A stretch of DNA of 64,000 bases from Colwellia sp. (GCA_013215385.1 JABSOY010000016.1:1-64000); one strand, 5' to 3'; positions 45,898 to 55,627 are shown, counted from the first letter of the stretch. The notes: a model not told the origin generated them from the letters alone. Made by a program: numbers and translations.

Positions 45898-46320
45898 TTA
45901 CCTTTGAACTTCAGTCACTCGACGATTAACTGGATATCGTTCAAAATCTTCCCAATAATGAATTCCTCCGATCATTTCTTTTACTGAAAATCCTAACCTT
46001 GATATTTTTAATCCTGCTTTGGTCGCGCCATTACAACCTGGCCCCCAACAATAAACCACAAACAGGGTGTCTTTATCGTAGCCTGCAAACGACTCATTAT
46101 TAATTTCACTATGAGGCATGCTTACTGCGGTTATTGCATGGCTTTTATCAAAGGCTTCTTTAGAGCGAACATCTAATAATAGGTAGTTTTTGCTATCTTC
46201 TTTTATATCCGCATAAACATCTGAACAATCAGTTTCACAGGCAAGCTTAGCCGAAAAGAACTCGTTAGCTTGTTGAGGTAGTGCTGCTAGAGAAGAAAAT
46301 GCATTCGTATTGTGAGCCAT
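45898..46320 (-). CDS. Rhodanese-domain protein
   Basis: 140 residues. A single rhodanese domain: LLLDVRSKEAFDKSHAITAVSMPHS and the active-site loop CWGPGCNGA with the catalytic cysteine after FVVYC. Members transfer sulfur or act as regulatory phosphatase-like folds. First gene of the cluster rhodanese-NIPSNAP-GNAT; the LysR gene at 46540 is divergent from it. Confidence 0.85.
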   Translation of the reverse strand: MAHNTNAFSSLAALPQQANEFFSAKLACETDCSDVYADIKEDSKNYLLLDVRSKEAFDKSHAITAVSMPHSEINNESFAGYDKDTLFVVYCWGPGCNGATKAGLKISRLGFSVKEMIGGIHYWEDFERYPVNRRVTEVQR

Positions 46321-46539
46321 AAATATTCCTTGTACTATGAGTTAATAAAACTGAATCAAACCGTTCGTCTTCTATAGAGCTAATTTAGCGCGATTTGATT
46401 TAAGCCAAAATTCATCATTGCTGAAGTACGCATTCAAGATAAATGAATGGTGAAATGATTAAGCGGGTATTATATTTAGCTGCATACTGACTAAACACGC
46501 TACTTAGCATGGCGTTAAACTTACTTAAGGAAATTGACG

Positions 46540-47409
46540 TTGGAATTTTATCATTTACGTTCTTTTGTCGCGGTTGCCCAAACAGGTAATTTGACCCAAG
46601 CAGCAAAACGTTTATATACCACGCCTCCATCGATAAGTGCTCACATTAAAACGCTTGAGGAAGAACTCGCCACGCCTTTATTTATCCGTTCCAGTAAGGG
46701 CATGTCTTTAACCGACAAGGGGCAGCTATTACTAGTAAAAGCACAAATAACACTCGATAGCGCGGTGGATTTAGTGAATTTAGCGGCTAATAACCAACAT
46801 GAAATAATAGGTACATTTCACTTAGGTATTAACTTAACCGCCAAGCAAATAAGGCTTTCACAATTAATTGAAAATTTACAAGAAAATTGCCCAGGTATTA
46901 GTTTAGATATTCAGCAACAATCAACCGGAAAAACCATCAAGGAAATTAGAGAAAACCAATTAGATGGCGGTTTTATTTTTGGTGATATACCTGATGATTT
47001 TATTGGCGTAGCGGTTATAGAGCAACAAATAACCACAGTCGCACCAATAACATTTGATTGCAGTAAAATATTAACTAAAGCGGACTTGAGCACTCATCAA
47101 TGGATAATGATGGGTGACTATTGTCCTTTCGATGATTTATTAAAGATCAAACTTGGCAATGACCTTCCTTCGTTATTAAAAACCAGTGATGACGGTACTC
47201 GATTAGCATTAGTTAAAAGTGGTCTAGGACTGAGTCTTCTAGAAAAAGAAGAAGCTATTCTTGCTGAAAAAAACAAAACAGTTCAAATAATACCGACCCT
47301 AGACTTTTTCACGACACTGCATTTTGTTATTGCTAAAAGTAGAGTCAATGAGCCAGTAATAAATGCAGTGATGGAAGAAATAAGCGTCTTGTGGCATTTG
47401 GAACGCTAG
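46540..47409 (+). CDS. LysR-family transcriptional regulator
   Basis: About 289 residues. N-terminal helix-turn-helix EFYHLRSFVAVAQTGNLTQAAKRLYTTPPSISAHIKTLE and a periplasmic-binding-like effector domain. The TTG at 46540 is the likely start because AAGGAA (46527-46532) is seven bases upstream; the TTG at 46534 is too close. Divergent from the rhodanese cluster across 214 bp, so it probably controls it. Confidence 0.87.
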   Translation: MEFYHLRSFVAVAQTGNLTQAAKRLYTTPPSISAHIKTLEEELATPLFIRSSKGMSLTDKGQLLLVKAQITLDSAVDLVNLAANNQHEIIGTFHLGINLTAKQIRLSQLIENLQENCPGISLDIQQQSTGKTIKEIRENQLDGGFIFGDIPDDFIGVAVIEQQITTVAPITFDCSKILTKADLSTHQWIMMGDYCPFDDLLKIKLGNDLPSLLKTSDDGTRLALVKSGLGLSLLEKEEAILAEKNKTVQIIPTLDFFTTLHFVIAKSRVNEPVINAVMEEISVLWHLER

Positions 47410-47525
47410 TCAATAAAAGGCTAAAACGTGATGAGTACTACCTGTAACTCAGCTTAACTCAGCTAAAGATAAAATACTTGCTGAAACCGTGTCATTAATA
47501 ATATTAAAATTGGTCAACTCTGCCT

Positions 47526-48419
47526 TTATTGAAAATATTGCTTTTCGAGCTTTGATATCACCCATTTTTGCAGAGCATCTTCATTATAGCGTGGATGCCA
47601 AGCGGCAATAACATCAAAAGGCTCTGGCACTTGCTCGAGGTGAATTTCAATTAAATCTAAGCCTTTAATCGCCCTTGAAGGTAAAAAAGCTATTGAATCC
47701 GTTGTTTGCAAATACATTGGCACAATAGAGAAACAAGGGGCAGAAACAACAACATTACGCTTTAAACCGAACTTTTTAAACCAATCATCAATAGAGCCTT
47801 TAAAATTAGGACGCGATGGCGATGCGATAATACTTGGATAGTTTGCCACGTCAGCTAAAGAAGGAGTCGTCTGTGAAATTGATGAGTTAGGTGATGTAAC
47901 ACAAACATGGTGCTCTTCGAACAACTTAATTATTGGGTAGGTATCAGGTATGTAATCAGGGAAAGCTATGGCCAAGTTAACTTTGCCAGTTTCCATTAAC
48001 TCATGAAGTTTATCAATTTCAAAATCTCTGACGATTAACTTTAAATTTGGTGACTCTTTTCTTAACGTTGCAATCAAAACGGGTAAAACGACTTGTTGTG
48101 CATAATCAGTTGCGGTAATAACAAAAGTACCACTGGCTGTTTTAGGATCAAAGGTTTTAGGGGCTAATAGCGCCTGAAAATCATTCAGTAATTTATCAAT
48201 ATCGTACGACAGCTTTTCAGCAAATGGCGTAGCGATAAAACCATTAGTTTTTCTTAAAAACAGTCTATCATCGAAAACATCACGCAACTTTTTTAACTGC
48301 TCACTTACCGCTTGTTGTGTTAACCCTAACTGATTTGCGGCTTTTGAAGCATTTTTTTCTTTAATCAGCGCTTGAAATATTCTTAATTGCTTAATATCTA
48401 ATCGGTCTAATTTACTCAA
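47526..48419 (-). CDS. LysR-family transcriptional regulator
   Basis: 297 residues. HTH: LRIFQALIKEKNASKAANQLGLTQQAVSEQLKKLRDVF; effector domain with TGTFVITATDYAQQVVLPVL. Divergently arranged with the short-chain dehydrogenase gene, the usual layout for a LysR gene and its target. An inverted repeat in the shared promoter is a candidate operator. Confidence 0.9.
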   Translation of the reverse strand: MSKLDRLDIKQLRIFQALIKEKNASKAANQLGLTQQAVSEQLKKLRDVFDDRLFLRKTNGFIATPFAEKLSYDIDKLLNDFQALLAPKTFDPKTASGTFVITATDYAQQVVLPVLIATLRKESPNLKLIVRDFEIDKLHELMETGKVNLAIAFPDYIPDTYPIIKLFEEHHVCVTSPNSSISQTTPSLADVANYPSIIASPSRPNFKGSIDDWFKKFGLKRNVVVSAPCFSIVPMYLQTTDSIAFLPSRAIKGLDLIEIHLEQVPEPFDVIAAWHPRYNEDALQKWVISKLEKQYFQ

Positions 48420-48487
48420 AATTTTGCTGCTTTTTACAAAAACATTAAAGACTAATTTAGCACATAACCAAATATTCTTGTATCACT

Positions 48488-48514
48488 AACAAATAACTGT
48501 TGTTTCTATTTGTT
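48488..48514. promoter_or_regulatory. Candidate LysR operator
   Basis: AACAAAT (48488-48494) and ATTTGTT (48508-48514) form an inverted repeat with a 13-base spacer between the divergent LysR and dehydrogenase genes. LysR sites are typically such dyads. Confidence 0.45.
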
Positions 48515-48569
48515 ATTAAGTTTCTTTATTATTTATCCATCAAATCTAGTTTTAATAATGGAGAAATAA

Positions 48570-49175
48570 ATGAAAACAGTAATTTTAATTGGTGCCTTAG
48601 GCAAAATGGGCCAAGCTGCGTTAACGGGTTTAGGCAAACATAAAGTAATTACCGCAGGTCGCTCTGGTGATGTTGACTATATTGTTGATATTACCAATGA
48701 GCAGTCAATCAGAGATTTATATAAGAAAGTGGGACATTTTGATGCCGTAGTTAATACGGTTGGAGTTTGTGAGTACGCCAACTTCACCGAGATGACCGAG
48801 AGTCAATGGATGACAACCATCATGAGTAAAATGATGGGGCAGATTAACCTGGTACGTATAGGCCAAGAATACATTGCTGATAAAGGTTCATTTACCTTAA
48901 TCAGTGGCATTTTAAATATTAAACCTATCCCATTTGCCATTGCCGATGCGACAGTAAGTGGCGCAATCGACACCTTTGTTAAATGTGTTTCGTTAGAAAT
49001 GCCTAGAAATACTCGTATTAATGTTATTAACCCTACAGTTTTAGCTGAAGCTTGGCACGTGTATGGTGAAATGATGCCGGGTTTTGAGCCAGTACCAGGG
49101 AAATTAGTAGGAAAAGCCTTTGAGCGTGCTGTTGATGGTTTTATTACCGGTGAAGTTATTATTGTTGATGCATAA
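48570..49175 (+). CDS. Short-chain dehydrogenase/reductase
   Basis: 201 residues. Nucleotide-binding start VILIGALGKMGQAAL, a GxxGxxG variant. NTVG and the SGIL segment mark the fold, but the YxxxK pair of the classical active site is not evident (position filled by IADATVSGAIDTFVK). It resembles small atypical SDRs often found divergent from LysR genes. Terminated by the hairpin at 49195-49222. Confidence 0.85.
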   Translation: MKTVILIGALGKMGQAALTGLGKHKVITAGRSGDVDYIVDITNEQSIRDLYKKVGHFDAVVNTVGVCEYANFTEMTESQWMTTIMSKMMGQINLVRIGQEYIADKGSFTLISGILNIKPIPFAIADATVSGAIDTFVKCVSLEMPRNTRINVINPTVLAEAWHVYGEMMPGFEPVPGKLVGKAFERAVDGFITGEVIIVDA

Positions 49176-49194
49176 TTGAAATATTGCCGTTAAT

Positions 49195-49222
49195 AAAAAG
49201 CAGCCCTTTTGGGCTGCTTTTT
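49195..49222. terminator. Bidirectional rho-independent terminator
   Basis: AAAAAGCAGCCC, loop TTTT, GGGCTGCTTTTT. It serves the dehydrogenase gene on the plus strand and can stop transcription of the bufferin operon from the other side. Confidence 0.9.
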
Positions 49223-49354
49223 AACAAATCCATGGGAGAGCATAAGATAATATGCTTTAGCCATATTTGGTCATAAAAGCCAGTTGCAATTTTTCTATAA
49301 TACTCAGAGATAACATATAGTGTTGATGACATAAAACCTATCGAACCAAAAGCA

Positions 49355-50173
49355 TTAATCATTTCCTTTAAAACCAATAATAATGGCTAACTCAATAAAT
49401 TTCTTTAGACTATCGTCTACCGAGAAGTCTGCTTGTTTTGAGCTAGCTGAAATCATCGCTTGTTCAAAGGTTTCTTCATTTTCACAGCACTGTAAAAATT
49501 CAAATTCCCCCAGAGTAATAGGTACTATTACTGTTTTTAATTCAGGTCTGATCAAAGCCAAAAAAGTACTATTGTTCGTTTCATCATGCTGGTGACTAAA
49601 GTCTACTTCGATATCGGCTAAAGCATTATCTTGATTTACCTGCCAAATTTCATCAACAGGATAGGCTGAACTAATAAGTCGATGAGATGGTGCTAAGACA
49701 AACTGTAATTGTAATATGTCAGTTACTTGCGCCAGCGTAGACCAGTCGGTAATGTTAGCATTATCCGCTAAAGAACTTTGGTGAAAAGCCCACTCTAATC
49801 GAGCCACATCGGCAAGGTAAGCAAGGTGTTTGACATGCTCAAATTCAGCTAGAAACGCAGAGAACTCTTCGCCATAATCATCCATGTTAGCGCTTGTCGG
49901 CCAAACTTCACGGATAAATTGTCGACAAGTTGCTCGGAAAAAATCGTCACCAACTAACTTTTCAATAACAGGATATGTCAGAGATAAAGAATGAGTGATA
50001 TTCGCGATAGCACTGTTTTGGTATATGCCCATCAAACCTTGTGCTGAAATAACACGGGTATCAATATCGTCTACCATTAACGTATTATCTTTTGTTAATT
50101 TTCCAGACAAACAATCACTAATAAAGTTACGCTGCATGTCGGCTAACTTAGTCGCAGGGGATGGCTTAATCAA
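49355..50173 (-). CDS. bufC: DUF2063 protein of a bufferin operon (BufC/HvfC type)
   Basis: 272 residues. DUF2063 N-terminal part: QRNFISDCLSGKL, GLMGIYQNSAIANITHSLSLTYPVIEKLVGDDFF, which pairs with DUF692 proteins. In the known Buf/Hvf systems it partners the DUF692 enzyme that modifies the peptide's cysteines. Its ATG overlaps the stop of the DUF692 gene (ATGA, 50170-50173), so the two are translationally coupled. Confidence 0.85.
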   Translation of the reverse strand: MIKPSPATKLADMQRNFISDCLSGKLTKDNTLMVDDIDTRVISAQGLMGIYQNSAIANITHSLSLTYPVIEKLVGDDFFRATCRQFIREVWPTSANMDDYGEEFSAFLAEFEHVKHLAYLADVARLEWAFHQSSLADNANITDWSTLAQVTDILQLQFVLAPSHRLISSAYPVDEIWQVNQDNALADIEVDFSHQHDETNNSTFLALIRPELKTVIVPITLGEFEFLQCCENEETFEQAMISASSKQADFSVDDSLKKFIELAIIIGFKGND

Positions 50174-51027
50174 AAGATAAGTTGCCTATTCAACACCTTA
50201 GCCATAATAGCTTCGGCTTTACTTTTTTCTTCCAGCAACACCGATAACTCAGGTACATCAGTATCCCATTCGATAAGTGTTGGTACTGCACCAAAACGTT
50301 CTATAGCTTGCTCGTATAGTTGCCATACTCCGCCATAAACTCTTTGACCATGAGTATCAATATATACCTCTTTACCTTCAATAGTATCAATACTATAACC
50401 CGCCAGATGAATTTCTTTGACAGCATCAGCAGGGAGACTATTTAAATAAGCAATAGCGTCAAAGTTATGATTATGAGCACTGACAAAAATGTTGTTAACA
50501 TCAAGTAGCAGGCCACAGCCAGTTACTTGGCTTACGTCTGCAAGAAAATCCCACTCAGTTATTGTCGAGTCAACAAAGCCCAAATAACTTGAGGGATTTT
50601 CGACCAGTATTTGTCTTTGTAAAATGTCTTGCGAGCGATTGATATTTTGAGTTACTACATCAAATGCCTCTTCCGTATAGGGAATGGGCAATAAGTCAGG
50701 GAGGTAATGAACACCGTCACAAGCACTCCAAGAAAGGTGATCTGAAACCAACGATGGCTGTAACCAATCAAGGGTTTTATTAATTTTTTGCAAATGTTGC
50801 TCTCGAACCGGACATGTCACATCAGCAGAGCCTAAAGACATACCAACACAATGAGCGGATATTTGGTAATTTTGTCGAATGGTTGCCAGGTATTTTGACG
50901 AAGTGCTGTGTTTATTTAAGAAGTTTTCAGTGTGCACTTCTAACCATGGCACATCAGGCTTATGTTCAATAAATTCTTGAAAATGTTGATACCTTAAACC
51001 AATACCAACGCCTTTTATCATTTCCAT
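50170..51027 (-). CDS. bufB: DUF692 multinuclear iron enzyme of a bufferin operon (BufB/HvfB, MbnB-like)
   Basis: About 285 residues, TIM-barrel DUF692. Likely metal ligands: HTENF, SDHLSW, VENPSSYLG, DVNNIFVSAHNH, EIHLAGY, DTHG and EWDTD. Relatives use iron to turn peptide cysteines into copper-binding heterocycles. Start 51027 (MEMIKGVGIGLR) is preferred: AGGAAT lies about eight bases upstream; the longer 51057 start lacks a site. It follows the precursor gene after about 68 bp. Confidence 0.9.
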   Translation of the reverse strand: MEMIKGVGIGLRYQHFQEFIEHKPDVPWLEVHTENFLNKHSTSSKYLATIRQNYQISAHCVGMSLGSADVTCPVREQHLQKINKTLDWLQPSLVSDHLSWSACDGVHYLPDLLPIPYTEEAFDVVTQNINRSQDILQRQILVENPSSYLGFVDSTITEWDFLADVSQVTGCGLLLDVNNIFVSAHNHNFDAIAYLNSLPADAVKEIHLAGYSIDTIEGKEVYIDTHGQRVYGGVWQLYEQAIERFGAVPTLIEWDTDVPELSVLLEEKSKAEAIMAKVLNRQLIF

Positions 51028-51095
51028 TCTTTTTATTCCTAAAGGTAAGGCTGGCAATGAGTCAAAAAAACATTGCCAATCTAGTTTATCTCAAA

Positions 51096-51383
51096 CTATT
51101 TCTTGGCCGGTTTTTCTGCTTTAACTATGCCCCCGGTAATTTTTTCACAAGTCCCCTTTGGCACATATACCCATTCATTATCATCATTATCAACCGTTGC
51201 CTGCCCTGCACAACCATGGCTACCGTTTAATGCGCCGCAATCATTTTTACCCGCTTTTGCGATACCTGCGCACTTTTCCCAAGCTGTTGGTTGCTCAGGC
51301 ACTGCATGTGCTGTGCTCGCGGCTAATACACCTAAAGCTAAAACACTTGAAATTGCCGCTTTGGCCATTACTTTATTACTCAT
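51096..51383 (-). CDS. bufA: DUF2282 precursor peptide of a bufferin operon (BufA1 type)
   Basis: 95 residues. A long Sec-type signal ([22 protein letters not shown]) precedes a mature domain with four cysteines: [22 protein letters not shown] and GTCEKITGG. This is the DUF2282 pattern of bufferins, ribosomal peptides described in Caulobacter whose modified cysteines sequester copper in the periplasm. It is the first gene of the operon with DUF692 and DUF2063; no DoxX (bufD) gene follows. Confidence 0.88.
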   Translation of the reverse strand: MSNKVMAKAAISSVLALGVLAASTAHAVPEQPTAWEKCAGIAKAGKNDCGALNGSHGCAGQATVDNDDNEWVYVPKGTCEKITGGIVKAEKPAKK

Positions 51384-51399
51384 TTTTATTCCTTATTAA

Positions 51400-51800
51400 A
51401 GTTTAATTGCGTCTCTACCTCTGAAAAGAGAGCTTGAGAAGATAAAAAATTTCAAAAAACTTGCTCTTTTTGATTTCAGGTAATTTATTTTGAGATTTCA
51501 ATCGAAAACGATTCAAGTTTAAAACAAGCATTGATTAGGCTAAAAAAGTTGCAGTTACGGCAAAGTAAAAAGCAAACCATAACAGCTATTTTTGTGAGAG
51601 GATGTCGCTATTTAAAATAGGCTTTTAGCGCCATTTTAAGCATTATATAGCTGGCGTGAGTAATCTTTTAAATATCAAGAAAGTATCTATTTTAGCGTGA
51701 AACGAGGAAGTTAGAACATTGATGCTAGCTGCCACTGTTCGCATTAATCATCAATGTTTATTCAACTTTTTAAATTAAAAAATCACCTACTGGCGAATAC
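51400..51800. other. Region upstream of the bufferin operon
   Basis: No gene seen. It should contain the operon promoter. CTGCCACTGTTCGCATTAAT near 51729-51748 resembles the left flank of the B/B' repeats (CTTCCACTGTTCGCACTAAG). Confidence 0.4.
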
Positions 51801-51807
51801 AATAAAC

Positions 51808-51984
51808 TTAACTTTGACTTTCCGAAAGATATTTCCCATTAAATAAATTGACTTCTGTGCTGGTATTCCAAAGATTTAATAATTGGTGAAACTCGGCTAA
51901 TTCCGTTGATGAAACGGTGTGATAGAGGGCTTTTTCAGAGAGTAAACTTAGACGTTCGAATTCATTTTCATCCATTGTCATCAT
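51808..51984 (-). CDS. Small acidic protein, relative of the 7897-8094 gene
   Basis: 58 residues: MMTMDENEFERLSLLSEKAL, then HTVSSTELAEFHQLLNLWN, then STEVNLFNGKYLSES. It aligns with the 7897 protein at both ends but lacks its tripeptide repeats. Function unknown. Two in-frame ATGs at the start; RBS weak. Confidence 0.55.
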   Translation of the reverse strand: MMTMDENEFERLSLLSEKALYHTVSSTELAEFHQLLNLWNTSTEVNLFNGKYLSESQS

Positions 51985-52088
51985 CCATGATTGAGTTGTA
52001 ATTAAAGTTTAGGAAAGAAAAACATCTAAGTCAAACAACAAGTTAAATTAGCTTTTATAGCGATATACCAGATACAAAAGTGTATTCA

Positions 52089-52240
52089 TTATGCTATTTT
52101 TCTGATTGCTCTTTTAGAACCTAATTCAGGATATTCTTTCATAAACGGCTTAAACTCTTTTTCTACATCTTTAGTTGCAGCAATTTTTCCCTTAAATTGC
52201 CTGAATATAGTTTTCCTGTTAGTGGTTAAAAGGCTTAATT
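52089..52240 (-). pseudogene. Possible C-terminal gene remnant
   Basis: About 48 codons reading TTNRKTIFRQFKGKIAATKDVEKEFKPFMKEYPELGSKRA and a stop, with no start. It looks like coding sequence by composition but matches no family I know. Confidence 0.3.
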
Positions 52241-52353
52241 AGCCCTTTAATTAACAAGACAATGATTTCCCGCTTAACCAATTAAATGTTTGCTAGCAGG
52301 GCTATATTTGTCTGCTAATTTCACATTGAAATCACCATTAACAAGAAAGTTAT

Positions 52354-52722
52354 TCAAATCACAGTAAAAGAAAAGGTTAACTTACAGTCGATGTACTTAA
52401 GCATTCGATTTACTATTACAGGTATATCAAAAGTATTTGTACCAGAATCAGCACTTACTGAAACAAAAATATCACATGCTTCAATCGCTATTCTTTGTCT
52501 TACGTAATAGTCATTTATATCGTCTAAGTTATTAGACGTTAAGGGAACACAAACAACATAATAATTATTTTCGACTTGATGCTGACGTGAAGAACCTAAA
52601 ATTTCTCGTTCTAGGGTAAAAGTTTGCATCTTATCTAAGCGAGTAAACCTGAAACTTATATCAGCTTTAGTATTTGAATTTGAATTTGAATTTGTCACCT
52701 GACGCTCTATGCCTTTTAGCAA
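52354..52722 (-). CDS. Hypothetical protein with an NS repeat
   Basis: 122 residues, soluble. A hexanucleotide repeat (52673-52694) encodes NSNSNSN near the N-terminus. The rest is alpha/beta in pattern (NYYVVCVPL, YVRQRIAIEACDIFVSV, IPVIVNRMLKYI). No family recognised. The start is uncertain. Confidence 0.45.
   Translation of the reverse strand: MLKGIERQVTNSNSNSNTKADISFRFTRLDKMQTFTLEREILGSSRQHQVENNYYVVCVPLTSNNLDDINDYYVRQRIAIEACDIFVSVSADSGTNTFDIPVIVNRMLKYIDCKLTFSFTVI
52673..52694. repeat. Six-base tandem repeat (TTTGAA)
   Basis: Three full TTTGAA units plus TTTG, in frame in the 52354 gene, giving asparagine-serine dipeptides on the minus strand. Confidence 0.85.
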
Positions 52723-52808
52723 TAAAAATGGATAATTTGTTGAGATACACGTAACAAAACACCCTTGTAAATTAAAATGTTTATATTTAAACCTTTGATG
52801 ATTCTTTA

Positions 52809-53678
52809 TTATGCTTCAAGTGCAATGGCAGCCATTTTCATCGTACTTTCAAATGATTCCGCACCCGCAATAAATAAACCATTATGGCAAAACATAGCAT
52901 CATCAATACCGGTCACATCTTTAAGGGCTTTATCCGATAAGCCAGCCCATGGTGTCGGTAACGATTTTTTGTCTTCAAATGAACCCGGTTCAACAGGTAC
53001 CGTTTGAATTCGCCATTGCCCTGAATTAGAGGGGTAAACCATATATAAAGCTTCTTCAGATAAGGCGTGAACCGTTCTTTTCCACGGTGTATATTTGTCT
53101 AAGACGATGACTCTTGGATCTACAGCATTATCAATTGCTTTAGCGACAATTTCTTTGGCACTAATACCGCCGTTAGCAGAAGCAATGAACCGTGTTAAAA
53201 CGCGCGACGCAAAATCAACCGCCTCATCAAAACAAGTATCAAAATGACTTTCTTCTTGCCAAGTAGGGTTAAACATTGAAATCGTTTGACTAAGGCTAAT
53301 GCCTTGAGAAACACCTTCGACATGGCCACAATCGATGGCATCAATCGTTGACACTAGACCCGCATCAACAGCATCAGCTACCTCTTGACTCCCCTGGCAT
53401 ATTTCCACGCCATATTTCTGCCAAATTAAACCAAACGAAGAATAAGGAATACCATTTTCGCGTTCACCTGCACCGCCACGTTGATGATGATCAAAGCGGC
53501 CTGCATCAGCGTCATATTCACCACCAACATCGATAACAATATCGGCCTTGCCAATAATTTCTAAATCACGCGTACGTACGAGCTTTAAAGAAGGAAAAAT
53601 GTTTTTAAGTGCCGCGACACTGAAAACATCATCAGCATGAAAATTACCGTTGTGAGTTGCTATAGTTTTATCATTCAT
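52809..53678 (-). CDS. MYG1 / UPF0160 family metal-dependent hydrolase
   Basis: 289 residues. Family landmarks: THNGNFHADDVFSVAAL, VIDVGGEYDADAGRFDHHQRGG (DHH-like) and GHVEGVSQGISLSQTISMFNPTW. Yeast and human MYG1 are 3'-5' RNA exonucleases; the bacterial role is not settled. Complete and probably part of the core genome; it stands alone. Confidence 0.9.
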   Translation of the reverse strand: MNDKTIATHNGNFHADDVFSVAALKNIFPSLKLVRTRDLEIIGKADIVIDVGGEYDADAGRFDHHQRGGAGERENGIPYSSFGLIWQKYGVEICQGSQEVADAVDAGLVSTIDAIDCGHVEGVSQGISLSQTISMFNPTWQEESHFDTCFDEAVDFASRVLTRFIASANGGISAKEIVAKAIDNAVDPRVIVLDKYTPWKRTVHALSEEALYMVYPSNSGQWRIQTVPVEPGSFEDKKSLPTPWAGLSDKALKDVTGIDDAMFCHNGLFIAGAESFESTMKMAAIALEA

Positions 53679-53939
53679 TTTTTATATCATTTTAGAAAGG
53701 GGTAAGAAGGTGTAGTGAGTAAACGTTACTGTTTGAACTTTTTCATTTTATAAAGTTTCATCAGTAAAATTATAGGGCGGATTCTATACGAAGACAACAA
53801 ACAAAAATAGCGGATTTTAAAAAACTAAAATATCAACATCGCGGTCAAATAGGCTTCTGATAATAATGAGCTCAATACCTTGTAAAACAAAACCTAACCA
53901 ACAGCTAGAAGTCAGCTTATTTTGCTTATTTTGTCTTTA

Positions 53940-54137
53940 TCAATAGACTTCATCGTCACTATAAACATTTACGCCAAGCTCACCATTAACACTTTCAGAA
54001 ACCAAGAAATTTATCGGCTTACAACAAACTTGGCAATCTTCAATATATTGCTGATTCAAATCGGCGGGATCAATTAAAACGTTAATCGTTTGACCACAAT
54101 AAGGACACCCTACAGACTTTTCAGTTAATTGATTCAA
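53940..54137 (-). CDS. CPXCG-motif cysteine-rich protein
   Basis: 65 residues with CPYCG and CQVCC zinc-ribbon-like pairs. Matches the small CPXCG family, common in gammaproteobacteria, of unknown function. Ribosome site AGGA upstream. Confidence 0.85.
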   Translation of the reverse strand: MNQLTEKSVGCPYCGQTINVLIDPADLNQQYIEDCQVCCKPINFLVSESVNGELGVNVYSDDEVY

Positions 54138-54173
54138 TGACTATTTTCCTCAGGCTTGGGAGAGCAATTTTTA

Positions 54174-54602
54174 TTAACTGGTCATAATAGTTAATAGCTG
54201 TCCGTTTAAATCATTTATTTGTTTTTGTAATAGCTTAACTTGTTCTTTTGACCCTTCATCATCTTGACCTTTTAATTTTTGCAGCTCTTCTGATACCTTT
54301 TCTATTCGTTCTTTTAAATCGGCTATAATTTTTTGCTTAAGCTCTTCTGCCATTGCAAAGATAGATTTACTCTCTGAGCCAGCTGACACGTTAACGCTTT
54401 CTTTGCTTTCTTCTTTGAGCTGCTCATTAGCTTCATCAGATATAGAGACTTTATCTTCAGGCCAACCTTTAGTATGGACATTTGGAGTCGTGCTGCCAGT
54501 TATGTCAATATTCGTTGCACGTTCATTATTAGTATTTGATAATTTGTCATTGCTTAAGCTTAAGTTCGACTGTCTTAAAGCAATGTTAGTAATTGAAGTC
54601 AT
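54174..54602 (-). CDS. FlxA-like coiled-coil protein
   Basis: 142 residues. The N-terminal half is polar and low in complexity; the C-terminal half is a coiled coil (AMAEELKQKIIADLKERIEKV, LLQKQINDLNGQLLTIM) like FlxA, a flagellar-regulon protein of enteric bacteria. The function is unclear. The 54905 gene upstream has a similar serine/asparagine-rich start. Confidence 0.65.
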   Translation of the reverse strand: MTSITNIALRQSNLSLSNDKLSNTNNERATNIDITGSTTPNVHTKGWPEDKVSISDEANEQLKEESKESVNVSAGSESKSIFAMAEELKQKIIADLKERIEKVSEELQKLKGQDDEGSKEQVKLLQKQINDLNGQLLTIMTS

Positions 54603-54904
54603 GAAAAATCCTTTTCAACTTTAGTAATTTAATTATCGGCTTTATAGCCATATCCTTTAGCTATAGTTTAAAGAGTCATGGTGAAATCCATTATTGATGC
54701 AATACCATGATAGACAGCTTTAAATAAAGTGCCTAAAAACATCAAAAGGCTTTAGCCCGTATAGCTAAATAAGGAAGCATTGAAAAACAACAGTCAGAGT
54801 AGACTAAATAGATGAATAAAAATTTTTACATTATTATGTTGAACAATACTCTTCGAAAAATGTTCTTTATGACCAAGTGTTTTGTCGCAGTTCACAAATA
54901 AACT
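54603..54904. other. Intergenic gap of about 300 bp
   Basis: No gene seen. It should carry the promoter of the FlxA-like gene and the end of the 54905 transcript; no clear terminator hairpin was found. Confidence 0.4.
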
Positions 54905-55627
54905 TTAATCGAATGAGACTTGTATATAGCGGTCAACTTTTGCGTTACTTAAGCGTTTGTGTGATATTTTATCAATAATCTCAATCGCTTGATAGACCTT
55001 ACTAATTGCTGCTCTGTCATCTAACGGAAGAATTTCAAAGGTGTCAGCACTTATCGTTTCTCTAATCGAGAACAAAGTAGACTCTAGCGATTCTTTGAAG
55101 CTAGGATCATTTTTTGCTTTATCAACATCTGAAAGAATTTTCTTAGCTGTTGTCAGTGCTTCTTTTAAAGCTAATAAGCTCTTACTATCTGTTTCAGTAT
55201 CACTATCGTCAACTCCCGCTTTATCTAAACGCTCGACAAAATCACCAGCAAAATTTGCTAACGTTTGACTAGACACCTCTGTATTATGGTTTTTGTCTGC
55301 ATCTGTTAATTTAGTATCCGTTAATCTCGCATATTCTTGCTTAGAAATTAAACCTAGTTCATAAGCTCTTTCTTTGAGTGCATTAACATCATTAAAATTC
55401 ATCGCACCATTGCTAAAAAATTCGCTACTAATAGCATTTATCTTTTTAGCTCTACTGCTCAAATATAAGTTTTCTTTTTGGCTAGATGCAGCCTCATCTA
55501 TTGGCGTATTCGATTTCTTATGAGCTTCAATAATTTCATCAATTTCTGCGGTTGCAGAATTAGATGTGTTTATATTATAGTTACTGCTGTATGCGTTAAT
55601 GTTATTTATCATAGAGGTACTTAGCAA
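54905..55627 (-). CDS. Hypothetical helical protein
   Basis: 240 residues, no signal peptide or membrane segment, acidic and largely helical (ALKEALTTAKKILSDVDKAKND, DRAAISKVYQAIEIIDKI). The start STSMINNINAYSSNYNINTSNS resembles flagellar and FlxA-type N-termini. No family recognised. Confidence 0.6.
   Translation of the reverse strand: MLSTSMINNINAYSSNYNINTSNSATAEIDEIIEAHKKSNTPIDEAASSQKENLYLSSRAKKINAISSEFFSNGAMNFNDVNALKERAYELGLISKQEYARLTDTKLTDADKNHNTEVSSQTLANFAGDFVERLDKAGVDDSDTETDSKSLLALKEALTTAKKILSDVDKAKNDPSFKESLESTLFSIRETISADTFEILPLDDRAAISKVYQAIEIIDKISHKRLSNAKVDRYIQVSFD

Noticed and set aside
49159-49377. 72-codon minus frame after the bufferin operon as a missing DoxX
   Set aside because: It has no membrane-helix pattern of DoxX and overlaps a terminator hairpin.
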